Positions 15,817 to 23,593 of a stretch of 40,538 nt of DNA are shown in pieces (within the stretch, counting starts at the first letter, position 1; every line of letters begins with the position of its first letter). The translations under genes and the position numbers were made by a program. The notes beneath the pieces are model-generated. The model worked only from the letters and a program-made list of their open reading frames with translations, was not told where the DNA came from and searched no databases. Origin of the DNA: an uncultured Lachnospiraceae bacterium (GTDB lineage: Bacteria; Bacillota; Clostridia; Lachnospirales; Lachnospiraceae); assembly GCA_910586615.1 (NCBI GenBank), contig CAJUJP010000032.1:1-40538 (forward strand). The letters are read 5' to 3'.

Positions 15817-17235
15817 ATGAAAATAAAAAGTGACAAAGTATTACAGAGTATCGGCAGGATGGAACCTGTAGAAGGAAATAAAGATGCCGAACAGATTCAC
15901 AACAGGCTGGTGGAAGGACGTGAGAAGTTTAACCAGCTGGTAGGCGATGTCTGCTCCTCCGTTATGCGGATCAGCGCTTTGGATCTGGCCATGAATGACA
16001 GTACCGACAAAATGGTGCGGATCAGTAATAATGTCAAGCAGATATCCGAAACAGTCGTGCATGCTTCCCAATTAACTGAGGAGAACATGGATGAAGTTGT
16101 TAATGCACATGAAGGCTTTACCGAGTCCATCACTCATGTATCTTCTGCCGCCGGTGAGATCATGGACGATATGGAGGCGAGCAGCCAGGAAATTTCAACA
16201 ATCGTACAGGAATCTCAGGCAACTATCAATAAATCAGCCCGCATGAAAGACGACATGCATGAACTTCTGGATATTATCAAGGGCATGAATGAAGTAATCA
16301 AAGGCATTAACTCTATTTCCGCCCAGACAAATATGCTCGCTTTGAATGCTTCCATAGAAGCAGCCAGAGCAGGTGAATCCGGTAAGGGCTTTGCAGTTGT
16401 TGCCGAGCAGATCAGAAGCCTTGCTGACGAAACAAAACAGCTTACAGCCAACATGGACGGATTTATTGTAAAAATAGAATCCGCTGCCACGATGAGTTCC
16501 GAAAGCCTGGACCAGTCCGTTGTGGAACTTGATGCAATGCGCGAGAATCTGAACAAAGTGCTGGCAAACAATCAGAGAAATGTTTCCAATATTGTCAATA
16601 TAACTGATTCTATCACAACAATCGCTGCAACCAGCGAAGAAATCTTCAGTGCAGTTACAAACGTACAGGATCAGATGGGAAGGCTCAGAGACGAATGTTC
16701 TTCTCTGAATCAGCAGTCCATGGATCTGGAAACCGTGTCGGAAGACCTTAAGATAAATATGCAGCCGGTATCCGAAATTGAGAAGGGACTGGATAATGCT
16801 GCCAAACTGATGGGCAGAATGGTACAGGATGTCTTCTATATGCTGGATAACCGCCGCTTTATCACAAATGTACAGAATGCTATTACAGCACACCAGAACT
16901 GGCTTAACACGCTTGGAAAGATGGTTCGGAACAGAGAGTTTCTTCCGCTTCAGACAGATGATACCAAGTGCGCATTCGGTCATTTCTATTATGCAATGAC
17001 TCCACGCAATAAGATGATCACTCCAACCTGGTCTGAGCTTGCTGCAAAGCACCGCCGTTTCCACGGTTTTGGTAAGAATGTGATCGCGGCACTTAATGTA
17101 CAGGATTATATGAAAGCTGAGAATGAATACAAACAGGCTGTCAAGCTCTCCGAAGATTTGATCGACGATTTCAGAAAGATCATCGCAAACGCAGAAGCAT
17201 TAGAAAAAGAACATCTGCATGTTTTTGCTGAATAG
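15817..17235 (+). CDS. Soluble methyl-accepting chemotaxis protein with C-terminal CZB domain
   Basis: A 472-residue chemoreceptor without membrane helices, so cytoplasmic. A long coiled-coil signalling domain contains the highly conserved hairpin tip (ISAQTNMLALNASIEAARAG, then GKGFAVVAEQIRSLADET) that contacts CheA and CheW. The C-terminal 120 residues form a CZB zinc-binding domain: likely ligands H359, C385 (in CAFGHF), H412 and H416. CZB domains in other bacteria respond to zinc or to oxidants such as hypochlorous acid through the reactive Cys-Zn switch. The N-terminus has no recognisable ligand domain. AGGAGGG precedes the ATG, and a strong terminator follows. Confidence 0.92.
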   Translation: MKIKSDKVLQSIGRMEPVEGNKDAEQIHNRLVEGREKFNQLVGDVCSSVMRISALDLAMNDSTDKMVRISNNVKQISETVVHASQLTEENMDEVVNAHEGFTESITHVSSAAGEIMDDMEASSQEISTIVQESQATINKSARMKDDMHELLDIIKGMNEVIKGINSISAQTNMLALNASIEAARAGESGKGFAVVAEQIRSLADETKQLTANMDGFIVKIESAATMSSESLDQSVVELDAMRENLNKVLANNQRNVSNIVNITDSITTIAATSEEIFSAVTNVQDQMGRLRDECSSLNQQSMDLETVSEDLKINMQPVSEIEKGLDNAAKLMGRMVQDVFYMLDNRRFITNVQNAITAHQNWLNTLGKMVRNREFLPLQTDDTKCAFGHFYYAMTPRNKMITPTWSELAAKHRRFHGFGKNVIAALNVQDYMKAENEYKQAVKLSEDLIDDFRKIIANAEALEKEHLHVFAE

Positions 17236-17252
17236 GCGTGAAATAAGAATTA

Positions 17253-17300
17253 AAAGGGATACGGTAAGAGGATCTTCAGATCCGGCTGCCGTATCCCTTT
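17253..17300 (+). terminator. Rho-independent terminator of the chemoreceptor gene
   Basis: AAAGGGATACGG (17253-17264) pairs with CCGTATCCCTTT (17289-17300); an inner GGATCttcaGATCC hairpin extends the stem. T-rich sequence follows. Confidence 0.87.
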
Positions 17301-17407
17301 CTAGTCTGTTTTTATATATATTTCTATTTTTATATCACTTTGCTGCATTTATGCAAACATAACGATTACTCGTGCGTTTCAATTTCTTGAAAGCCTACCC
17401 TCTCTCA

Positions 17408-18772
17408 TCAGTTCTTAAAACTGTGGATTGGCGCCGGAATCCTGCCGCCGCGCCCGATAAAGGCATCACAGGAAAAACTGTTCACCGGCATAATAGGTGC
17501 ATACCCGAGAAGGCCGCCGAACTCTACCACCTCTCCCACTCCTTTTCCAATCACCGGAATCAGGCGCACCGCCGTAGTCTTCTGGTTAACCATGCCTATG
17601 GCCATCTCATCCGCAATGATGCCCGATATCGTTGCAGCCTTCGTATCTCCGGGAATTGCTATCATATCAAGTCCCACAGAGCAGACACATGTCATGGCTT
17701 CCAGCTTTTCCAATGTCAGGGCACCGGCCTTCACCGCATCGATCATTCCCTGATCCTCACTGACCGGAATAAACGCACCGCTCAAGCCGCCCACATAAGA
17801 GGAAGCCATCACACCGCCTTTTTTCACCTGATCATTGAGCAATGCAAGCGCTGCCGTCGTCCCCGGCGCTCCGGCCTGTTCCAGACCGATCTCGCAGAGA
17901 ATGTCTGCTACAGAATCTCCGATCGCCGGCGTCGGTGCAAGAGACAGATCCACAATGCCGAATGGTATATTCAGGCGTCTGGAAGCCTCTTTTGCCACAA
18001 GCTGCCCTACCCTCGTCACCTTAAAAGCCGTCTTCTTGATCGTTTCACACAGCACCTCAAAATTCTCTCCGCGCACCTTTTCCAGCGCTGTCTTCACAAC
18101 CCCCGGTCCGCTGACTCCCACATTGATGATCTTATCCGCCTCTGTCACCCCGTGAAATGCTCCTGCCATAAACGGATTGTCATCCGGCGCATTACAGAAT
18201 ACGACGAGTTTGGCGCATCCCAGAGAGTCTTTTTCCTTCGTTGCTTCTGCTGTCTGCAGGATCATTTCCCCCATCAGTTTAACGGCATCCATGTCAATTC
18301 CCGTTTTCGTGGAACCCACATTTACCGAACTGCACACTCGCTCTGTGGTAGCCAGTGCCTTCGGAATCGAACGGATCAGCATTTCATCCGCCTCTGTCAT
18401 TCCCTTCGAAACCAAAGCCGAGTACCCACCGATAAAATTGACTCCCACCTCATGAGCTACCTTATCAAGTGTGTGTGCAATAGAAACGAAATCCTCCGGT
18501 GTCTTGCATGCGGCACCGCCGATCAAGGCAATAGGAGTCACAGAAATTCGTTTATTCACAATGGGAATCCCATATTCATCAGAAATATACTCACCTGTGG
18601 CAACCAGATCTTTTGCGGCATCATAAATTTTCTGATAGATTTTCTCATTGACAAGCTTAAGATCCGCGTCAATACAATCCAAAAGGCTGATCCCCATGGT
18701 GATCGTCCTGACGTCCAGATTCTCCTTTTCTATCATTTCATTTGTTTCGGCTACTTCAAATATATTGATCAT
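17408..18772 (-). CDS. UPF0210 (PFL-like, DUF711) family protein
   Basis: A 454-residue protein of the UPF0210 family, whose fold is related to pyruvate-formate-lyase-like proteins. The N-terminal RTITMGISLLDCID block and the later GLDMIAIPGDT segment are diagnostic. The reaction is not known to me. I chose the ATG at 18772 because family members begin with this block; a longer open frame runs through a repeat element upstream and is probably not translated. The gene follows a small ACT-domain protein, a common pairing for this family, so amino-acid or other ligand-linked regulation is likely. Confidence 0.88.
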   Translation of the reverse strand: MINIFEVAETNEMIEKENLDVRTITMGISLLDCIDADLKLVNEKIYQKIYDAAKDLVATGEYISDEYGIPIVNKRISVTPIALIGGAACKTPEDFVSIAHTLDKVAHEVGVNFIGGYSALVSKGMTEADEMLIRSIPKALATTERVCSSVNVGSTKTGIDMDAVKLMGEMILQTAEATKEKDSLGCAKLVVFCNAPDDNPFMAGAFHGVTEADKIINVGVSGPGVVKTALEKVRGENFEVLCETIKKTAFKVTRVGQLVAKEASRRLNIPFGIVDLSLAPTPAIGDSVADILCEIGLEQAGAPGTTAALALLNDQVKKGGVMASSYVGGLSGAFIPVSEDQGMIDAVKAGALTLEKLEAMTCVCSVGLDMIAIPGDTKAATISGIIADEMAIGMVNQKTTAVRLIPVIGKGVGEVVEFGGLLGYAPIMPVNSFSCDAFIGRGGRIPAPIHSFKN

Positions 18773-18830
18773 TTTAAAACCATGCCTTTCCATAACCTGC
18801 GAATCCCGGCCGCAGGTACAAATTTGCGTG

Positions 18831-18896
18831 TGAAAAAATCTTTGATTTTTCAACCTGTCTCTATGAATATCGCAAGCCTCCCCGCGATACTGCTTA
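18831..18896. repeat. Modular hairpin element A
   Basis: A hairpin TGAAAAAATCtttGATTTTTCA (arms 18831-18840 and 18844-18852) is followed by a second module starting ATATCGCAAG and ending GATACTGCTTA (18867-18896). Both modules recur at 33395-33456, in the opposite order. It lies between the ACT and UPF0210 genes. Confidence 0.7.
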
Positions 18897-18911
18897 CCCA
18901 GAAAATTACAT

Positions 18912-19184
18912 TCAGATTCTGTGCATCTGATTAAAGATTTCCTCTTTCTGGCATTTGATAATCACACCGATGCTTTCGCCAAGCTGATCCAGTTCTTTTA
19001 CGATGATTCCAAAGTCTTTGCCGGTATGATTGGTATCCACGATCATCATCATATTGAAATATCCCTGTACAATCGTCTGGGAAATATCCAGAATATTGAT
19101 CTGATTATCTGCCAGATACGTACACACTTTTGCGATGATCCCCACGGTATCTTTTCCTACCACTGTTATGATTGTCTTTTTCAT
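18912..19184 (-). CDS. ACT-domain protein (UPF0237)
   Basis: A 90-residue single ACT domain: KKTIITVVGKDTVGIIAKVC, then the glycine-loop region and NILDISQTI. ACT domains bind amino acids or similar small ligands and usually regulate a partner protein. The ATG at 19184 has GGAG seven bases upstream and matches family starts. The UPF0210 gene follows at about 140 bp, with a repeat element between, and UPF0237-UPF0210 pairs are widespread. Confidence 0.9.
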   Translation of the reverse strand: MKKTIITVVGKDTVGIIAKVCTYLADNQINILDISQTIVQGYFNMMMIVDTNHTGKDFGIIVKELDQLGESIGVIIKCQKEEIFNQMHRI

Positions 19185-19242
19185 AATTAACTCCATTTCT
19201 GCGCTGCTTTTTGCGCATAAAATCTTATTCTCCATTCCTCTG

Positions 19243-20040
19243 TCAAATTTCTATCATCCGGGACACTTCATTGCGTTTTGCCACATACATGGGAAAATCT
19301 CCTCCGTCATATGGCACCTCCGACATGGTCACTTCCAACCTGACCGACTCATAAGCAAGCTCCGGAAGATTATTCTCCTGGCTTAAATGCCCCAATACAA
19401 TCGCTTTCATATTATCGTGCAGAACTCTGCTGAGCAGCTTTCCCGCCGCTTCATTGGACAGATGTCCTCTCTCACCCAGAATGCGTTGTTTCAGATAATA
19501 CGGATACGGGCCGACCTGCAGCATATGTATATCGTGGTTGGCTTCCAGATACAGCACGTCCACCCCTCTCAGACATTCTACCGTATAGTCATTGTAGCAG
19601 CCCAGATCCGTGATAATTCCGATCTTCTGTCTGTCATGACCGATCCGGTAAGCCACCGGTTCCGCGGCATCATGGGATGTCCGTATCGGATAAAGCGTTA
19701 CATCCTTCACTCTGCATTTTTCATCTGCACGGATATATCGAAACAATCCTTCATCTATCTTTCCAAGAGATCTGGACTGTCTGACCGCATCGAGAGTCCC
19801 TTTCGTGCCGTAAACCGGCACACCATATTTTCTTGCAAGAACACCCAGACCGCTGATATGATCCGCATGTTCATGGGTGACAAAGATCGCGTCAATATCG
19901 CTCATCTTCAACCCTAATTCTTTTATGCCCGCTTCCACCCGCTTGCCGCTGATGCCTACATCTATCAGAAGATGTGTGGTATCCGAACCCACATAAACAC
20001 AATTGCCGCTGCTTCCGCTTGCTATGCTGCATAATCTCAT
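19243..20040 (-). CDS. Metallo-beta-lactamase fold hydrolase, WalJ/YycJ-like
   Basis: A 265-residue MBL-fold enzyme. The start MRLCSIASGSSGNCVYVG and the metal motif THEHADHISG are typical of the WalJ/YycJ subgroup, and SHDAAEPVAYRI and GHLSQENN supply further metal ligands. YycJ-type proteins act as nucleases or helpers linked to cell-wall and DNA-repair control; a precise role here is uncertain. The ATG at 20040 is chosen because the family begins there; the ribosome site is weak (AGAAAGAAA). It lies downstream of the FtsA-like gene. Confidence 0.85.
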   Translation of the reverse strand: MRLCSIASGSSGNCVYVGSDTTHLLIDVGISGKRVEAGIKELGLKMSDIDAIFVTHEHADHISGLGVLARKYGVPVYGTKGTLDAVRQSRSLGKIDEGLFRYIRADEKCRVKDVTLYPIRTSHDAAEPVAYRIGHDRQKIGIITDLGCYNDYTVECLRGVDVLYLEANHDIHMLQVGPYPYYLKQRILGERGHLSNEAAGKLLSRVLHDNMKAIVLGHLSQENNLPELAYESVRLEVTMSEVPYDGGDFPMYVAKRNEVSRMIEI

Positions 20041-20215
20041 ATTTATAATATTTTCTTTCTGTTTGTATTTTCTTACTCTATTTCGTACCGCTTTATTTGT
20101 TACTGTTGTCCCTGATATCACTTGATCCGCCGCTCTTACAGGTTACTTCGTATTTATGATATCCGGTCTGTTCTGCTTTGTATGCTTTTTATTTTCTGCT
20201 GCCTGGCGCCGTCAT

Positions 20216-22816
20216 CTAATGTTTCCAGTAAATGTCGATCTTGTCTCCATCGTGGATCGCTTCCATATATTTTGCATCTCTATCGTTCAATCGTGTGACG
20301 ATTCCGCTGCCCTGAGGTTTGGAAAGATCAAAATCAATATATTGGAATACATCTACAAACACATATGCCGGCTTGCCCGACAGACATACCGGAGCACCGT
20401 TTACCGTTACATAAATAGATCCGCCAGAGGACCGTTCTGCCCACACAGGCTTTGCCTCCCCTTCAGTCGAAGCCGGACGACTGTCATTCATCTGGCTTCC
20501 GGTAGTACCTGCCTGCCCTGAAGTATCATTCCCTGTAAAAGATGCCGAAAGTTCTGCGCCGCCAACTCCCGCGTTACCTGTCTGTCCCGGGCTTCCCGCC
20601 GGCATCCCTGTATCGGTCTGTACACCGGCTGCCCCGCCGGCATTGTATGCCGTCGTATTGCCGGTCCATGTATTTCCTGACTGCACAGTACTTATATCTG
20701 CACCTGTATCACCTCTTTCCGGCGCAGATCCCGCAGTGCTGTCCTGCCCGGCAGTACTTGTCTGCGTATCAGATACAGCTTCCACTCCTTTTGGTTCTGT
20801 ATGACCAGACTGTTTCGCAAGATCTGTCTGTGCATCAGTTACCGCGGCTTCCCCACCGGATACTTCTGCATAACCAGCTTCCATCTGACCAGACTGCACG
20901 CTGCCCGCATCTATACTGCTTTCATTTCTATAATCCTCAGCCAGCCCGTCCTGTTCCTGTCCCGACTCGCTTCTCTGATAGCTTCCGTCATCATCAGGCA
21001 GATCGTTGAAAGACTCCGCCATACCGTTCTCATACCTATCCCGGTCGGACAACTGCAGTTCCTCCATCGTCCATATGACAGAAAAATTCTCATAGACTCT
21101 GCTTTCCATATTTGCCAGCTTATTATTTACATAGATATTCATATCTTCATTGATGATCACATCCATGAATTCCGAAATCTGGCGCACCGTATAATAACTG
21201 AGGATCTCAATGGAATCGTTCTGCTGTATGCTGTAATATTCAGATTGGAGAACGCCGTTTACACTGGCAAACTTCGGAAGGTCAATCTTCTTATCGTTGA
21301 CCTCTACCCGCATTATGCTGCCGAATTCGGGCAGCTGCCCCAGATCCATCTTAGCCGCTTCGCCTGCCGTAGACTCCTTTACCCTGATCTGGTCATTGGC
21401 ATGAACCGGCGTATAGATATCTGCTTCATTTCCGTTGACGGTGATCACCGCCGCTTCCCCCAGCATACCTCTTGTAATGCGCGGCTTTCCGTTAACCGTA
21501 TAGTTCAGTTCCCTGCCCCGCTTCGGGAAAAGGCCGTCGTTGGCAAACTCCGCCTGCATTGCCGCATCTACCACAGCCACCTTATTATTGTCATAAATTT
21601 TGATCCGCTGATCGTTAAAATATACAAAGATAAAATTATTGCTCTGCTCATAGAAGTTCATGCAGATGCCGATCGGCGTCACCATCAGAGAGTCTCTTCT
21701 CGCGTTTTCCTCCAAAAACTCGACGTTCAGCATGACCTCCTCGCCGCGTACCGCAACTCGCTCTCTCTGTATCCCCAGTTTATCCGCCAGTGCATCCGTA
21801 TAGCCCGGCAGCATACCGCCGCCGCCCACTACAAATACGGCGCTCACTGACTTATCACCATTTAGTTCCCTGATCTTATCGGCAATCCGTCCGGTCATAT
21901 CCGAAATTGCTTCCGCCGTCACTTCCTCAATCTTTTCTCTGGTAATCGTCTGGGAAAGACCCATGATGTCTTTATACTCAATCTTGTCCTTCGCACCCGC
22001 TTCTCTTTTAATATGCTCTGCCGTGGCAAAATCAACCAGACAATACTTTGCCACCACTTCCGTCAGGCTGTCTCCCGCAATCGGGATCATACCATAAGCG
22101 GTGATACTTCCGTCCTTTGTCACGCAGATATCGGATGTTCCCGCGCCCACATCCACCAATGCAATGTTCAGCATACGGTACATCTCCGGGATTGCCACCT
22201 GGATGGCCGCAATAGGCTCCAGCGTCAGATTGACCACCTCCAGATCTGCTTCCGCCACTGCCTTATACAAACCGTCAACCACATCCTCCGGCAAAAATGT
22301 TGCAATGACATCCGCTCCGATCGTCCTCGCCCTGTGCCCTTCCAGATTTCCCATTGGATATCCGTTCATATAATAACGCACTACTGAATATCCGACGCAG
22401 TAGAACTTCATATCCGAATCGTTGCTTTCAAGAAACTGTTCATACGCCTTCTCCACACCCGTAGAATCCAGCGCATAAATATCTTCTCCGTTCACTTCCC
22501 TGTCGCCGCCAAGATCCGTGTCCACTCGTATCGTAACCGTCCGAAGCACACGTCCCGCAGCAGCAATGCACACATCCTTTAAGGGTCTGCCGATTCGTTC
22601 TTCCAGTTCATTTCTGACCTCGTTTATGGTCTCTCCTACTTTGTAGATATCATGAATCTGGCCATCCAGCATGGCTCTCGTCCCATGCTCCCTGATACTC
22701 TGGGTAATCACATAGAATTTCTCTCCCATACGATATCCCACCGTACCAACGATGCTCCTGGTTCCAATATCTAAACCAAACACTAATTGTCCCGGATATT
22801 TCTTCGTCTCTGACAC
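20216..22816 (-). CDS. FtsA-like cell division protein with long C-terminal extension
   Basis: An 866-residue protein with a GTG start, GGGGGAAG five bases upstream. Residues 1 to about 385 are an FtsA/actin-like ATPase: GLDIGTRSIVG, the inserted SHS2-type part (LKDVCIAAAGRVL), DVGAGTSDICV and VVGGGGMLPG. The remainder is absent from classical FtsA (about 420 residues): a beta-rich segment, an acidic and Ser/Thr/Gly-rich linker at about 600-770, and a final domain with repeated hydrophobic strands (VTVNGAPVCLSGK, FVDVFQYIDFDL). The usual C-terminal amphipathic membrane helix is not seen. A role in division or in organising envelope proteins is inferred. The gene overlaps the end of coaE. Confidence 0.85.
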   Translation of the reverse strand: MSETKKYPGQLVFGLDIGTRSIVGTVGYRMGEKFYVITQSIREHGTRAMLDGQIHDIYKVGETINEVRNELEERIGRPLKDVCIAAAGRVLRTVTIRVDTDLGGDREVNGEDIYALDSTGVEKAYEQFLESNDSDMKFYCVGYSVVRYYMNGYPMGNLEGHRARTIGADVIATFLPEDVVDGLYKAVAEADLEVVNLTLEPIAAIQVAIPEMYRMLNIALVDVGAGTSDICVTKDGSITAYGMIPIAGDSLTEVVAKYCLVDFATAEHIKREAGAKDKIEYKDIMGLSQTITREKIEEVTAEAISDMTGRIADKIRELNGDKSVSAVFVVGGGGMLPGYTDALADKLGIQRERVAVRGEEVMLNVEFLEENARRDSLMVTPIGICMNFYEQSNNFIFVYFNDQRIKIYDNNKVAVVDAAMQAEFANDGLFPKRGRELNYTVNGKPRITRGMLGEAAVITVNGNEADIYTPVHANDQIRVKESTAGEAAKMDLGQLPEFGSIMRVEVNDKKIDLPKFASVNGVLQSEYYSIQQNDSIEILSYYTVRQISEFMDVIINEDMNIYVNNKLANMESRVYENFSVIWTMEELQLSDRDRYENGMAESFNDLPDDDGSYQRSESGQEQDGLAEDYRNESSIDAGSVQSGQMEAGYAEVSGGEAAVTDAQTDLAKQSGHTEPKGVEAVSDTQTSTAGQDSTAGSAPERGDTGADISTVQSGNTWTGNTTAYNAGGAAGVQTDTGMPAGSPGQTGNAGVGGAELSASFTGNDTSGQAGTTGSQMNDSRPASTEGEAKPVWAERSSGGSIYVTVNGAPVCLSGKPAYVFVDVFQYIDFDLSKPQGSGIVTRLNDRDAKYMEAIHDGDKIDIYWKH

Positions 22817-23409
22817 AAATCTTCCCCCAATTTCTCATCAATCTGTCTGTAAACATGTTCCAATACTTCACTGTTATCGATCACCACAGGACAATGTCTG
22901 TAAAATTCCTCTTCCGATAACTGTTCCCGCATAATACTGTCGATTTTTTCATCCGTATACCCTCTGGATGCTTTCAGCCTGGCCCGCCTGACCGCCTCGT
23001 CCGTATGGATATACCACATCTCGTCCACAATTTCTTCATAACCGTCTTCGATTAAAAGCGCCGCCTCTATGAAAAGATAATCCTGCTGCCCTTTTTCTAT
23101 TTCCTCTGCAACAGCCTGCAGAATGTACTCCTTCACCGCCGGATGTACAATCTCATTGACCTGTGCAAGCAGTTCCTTCCGGGCAAAAATCCGCGCCGCA
23201 AATGCCGCTTTGTCAATCTCACCATTTTCTGCCAGAATACCCTTTCCCATCAGCGCCAACAGTTTTTCATAACAGATCATACCCGGCTTCTCCAACTCGT
23301 GCGCCACCTGATCCGCCATAATGACCCGGCACTTCGTATGCTCCTTAAGATAGGAAAGTATTTGAGATTTTCCCGCTCCCACGCCCCCGGTAATTCCGAT
23401 GACTTTCAT
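22783..23409 (-). CDS. coaE: Dephospho-CoA kinase
   Basis: A 208-residue P-loop kinase that phosphorylates dephospho-CoA in the last step of coenzyme A synthesis. The Walker A is GITGGVGAGKS near the N-terminus, and the VIMADQVAHELEKPG and HPAVKEYI blocks are typical. The ATG at 23409 has CGGAG five to six bases upstream. Its 3' end overlaps the FtsA-like gene by 34 bp. Confidence 0.95.
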   Translation of the reverse strand: MKVIGITGGVGAGKSQILSYLKEHTKCRVIMADQVAHELEKPGMICYEKLLALMGKGILAENGEIDKAAFAARIFARKELLAQVNEIVHPAVKEYILQAVAEEIEKGQQDYLFIEAALLIEDGYEEIVDEMWYIHTDEAVRRARLKASRGYTDEKIDSIMREQLSEEEFYRHCPVVIDNSEVLEHVYRQIDEKLGEDLCQRRRNIRDN

Positions 23410-23593
23410 TTTTTCTCCGTGCATATCCCGGATTTCCCTTTCGTGCTGCTCTCTCCCGTTTTCTGTCATGCTGCTTAACAAGACCTGCTGCTCACGGGTA
23501 AAATTCTTCCCGGTTCAGCTCTTTTTCTCCCGGTTCAGTTCTTTCTGTCAAGATCATATTCCATCACATGACCAGTGTAAAACTGTGTAAAAA

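Noticed and set aside
17372..18934. 520-codon open frame on the plus strand
   Set aside because: It is antisense to UPF0210, whose conserved motifs are clear; no ribosome site or family match was seen.
23496..23560. Short direct repeat (CCCGGTTCAG, two copies) between coaE and polA
   Set aside because: Only two short copies, with no further structure or feature attached.
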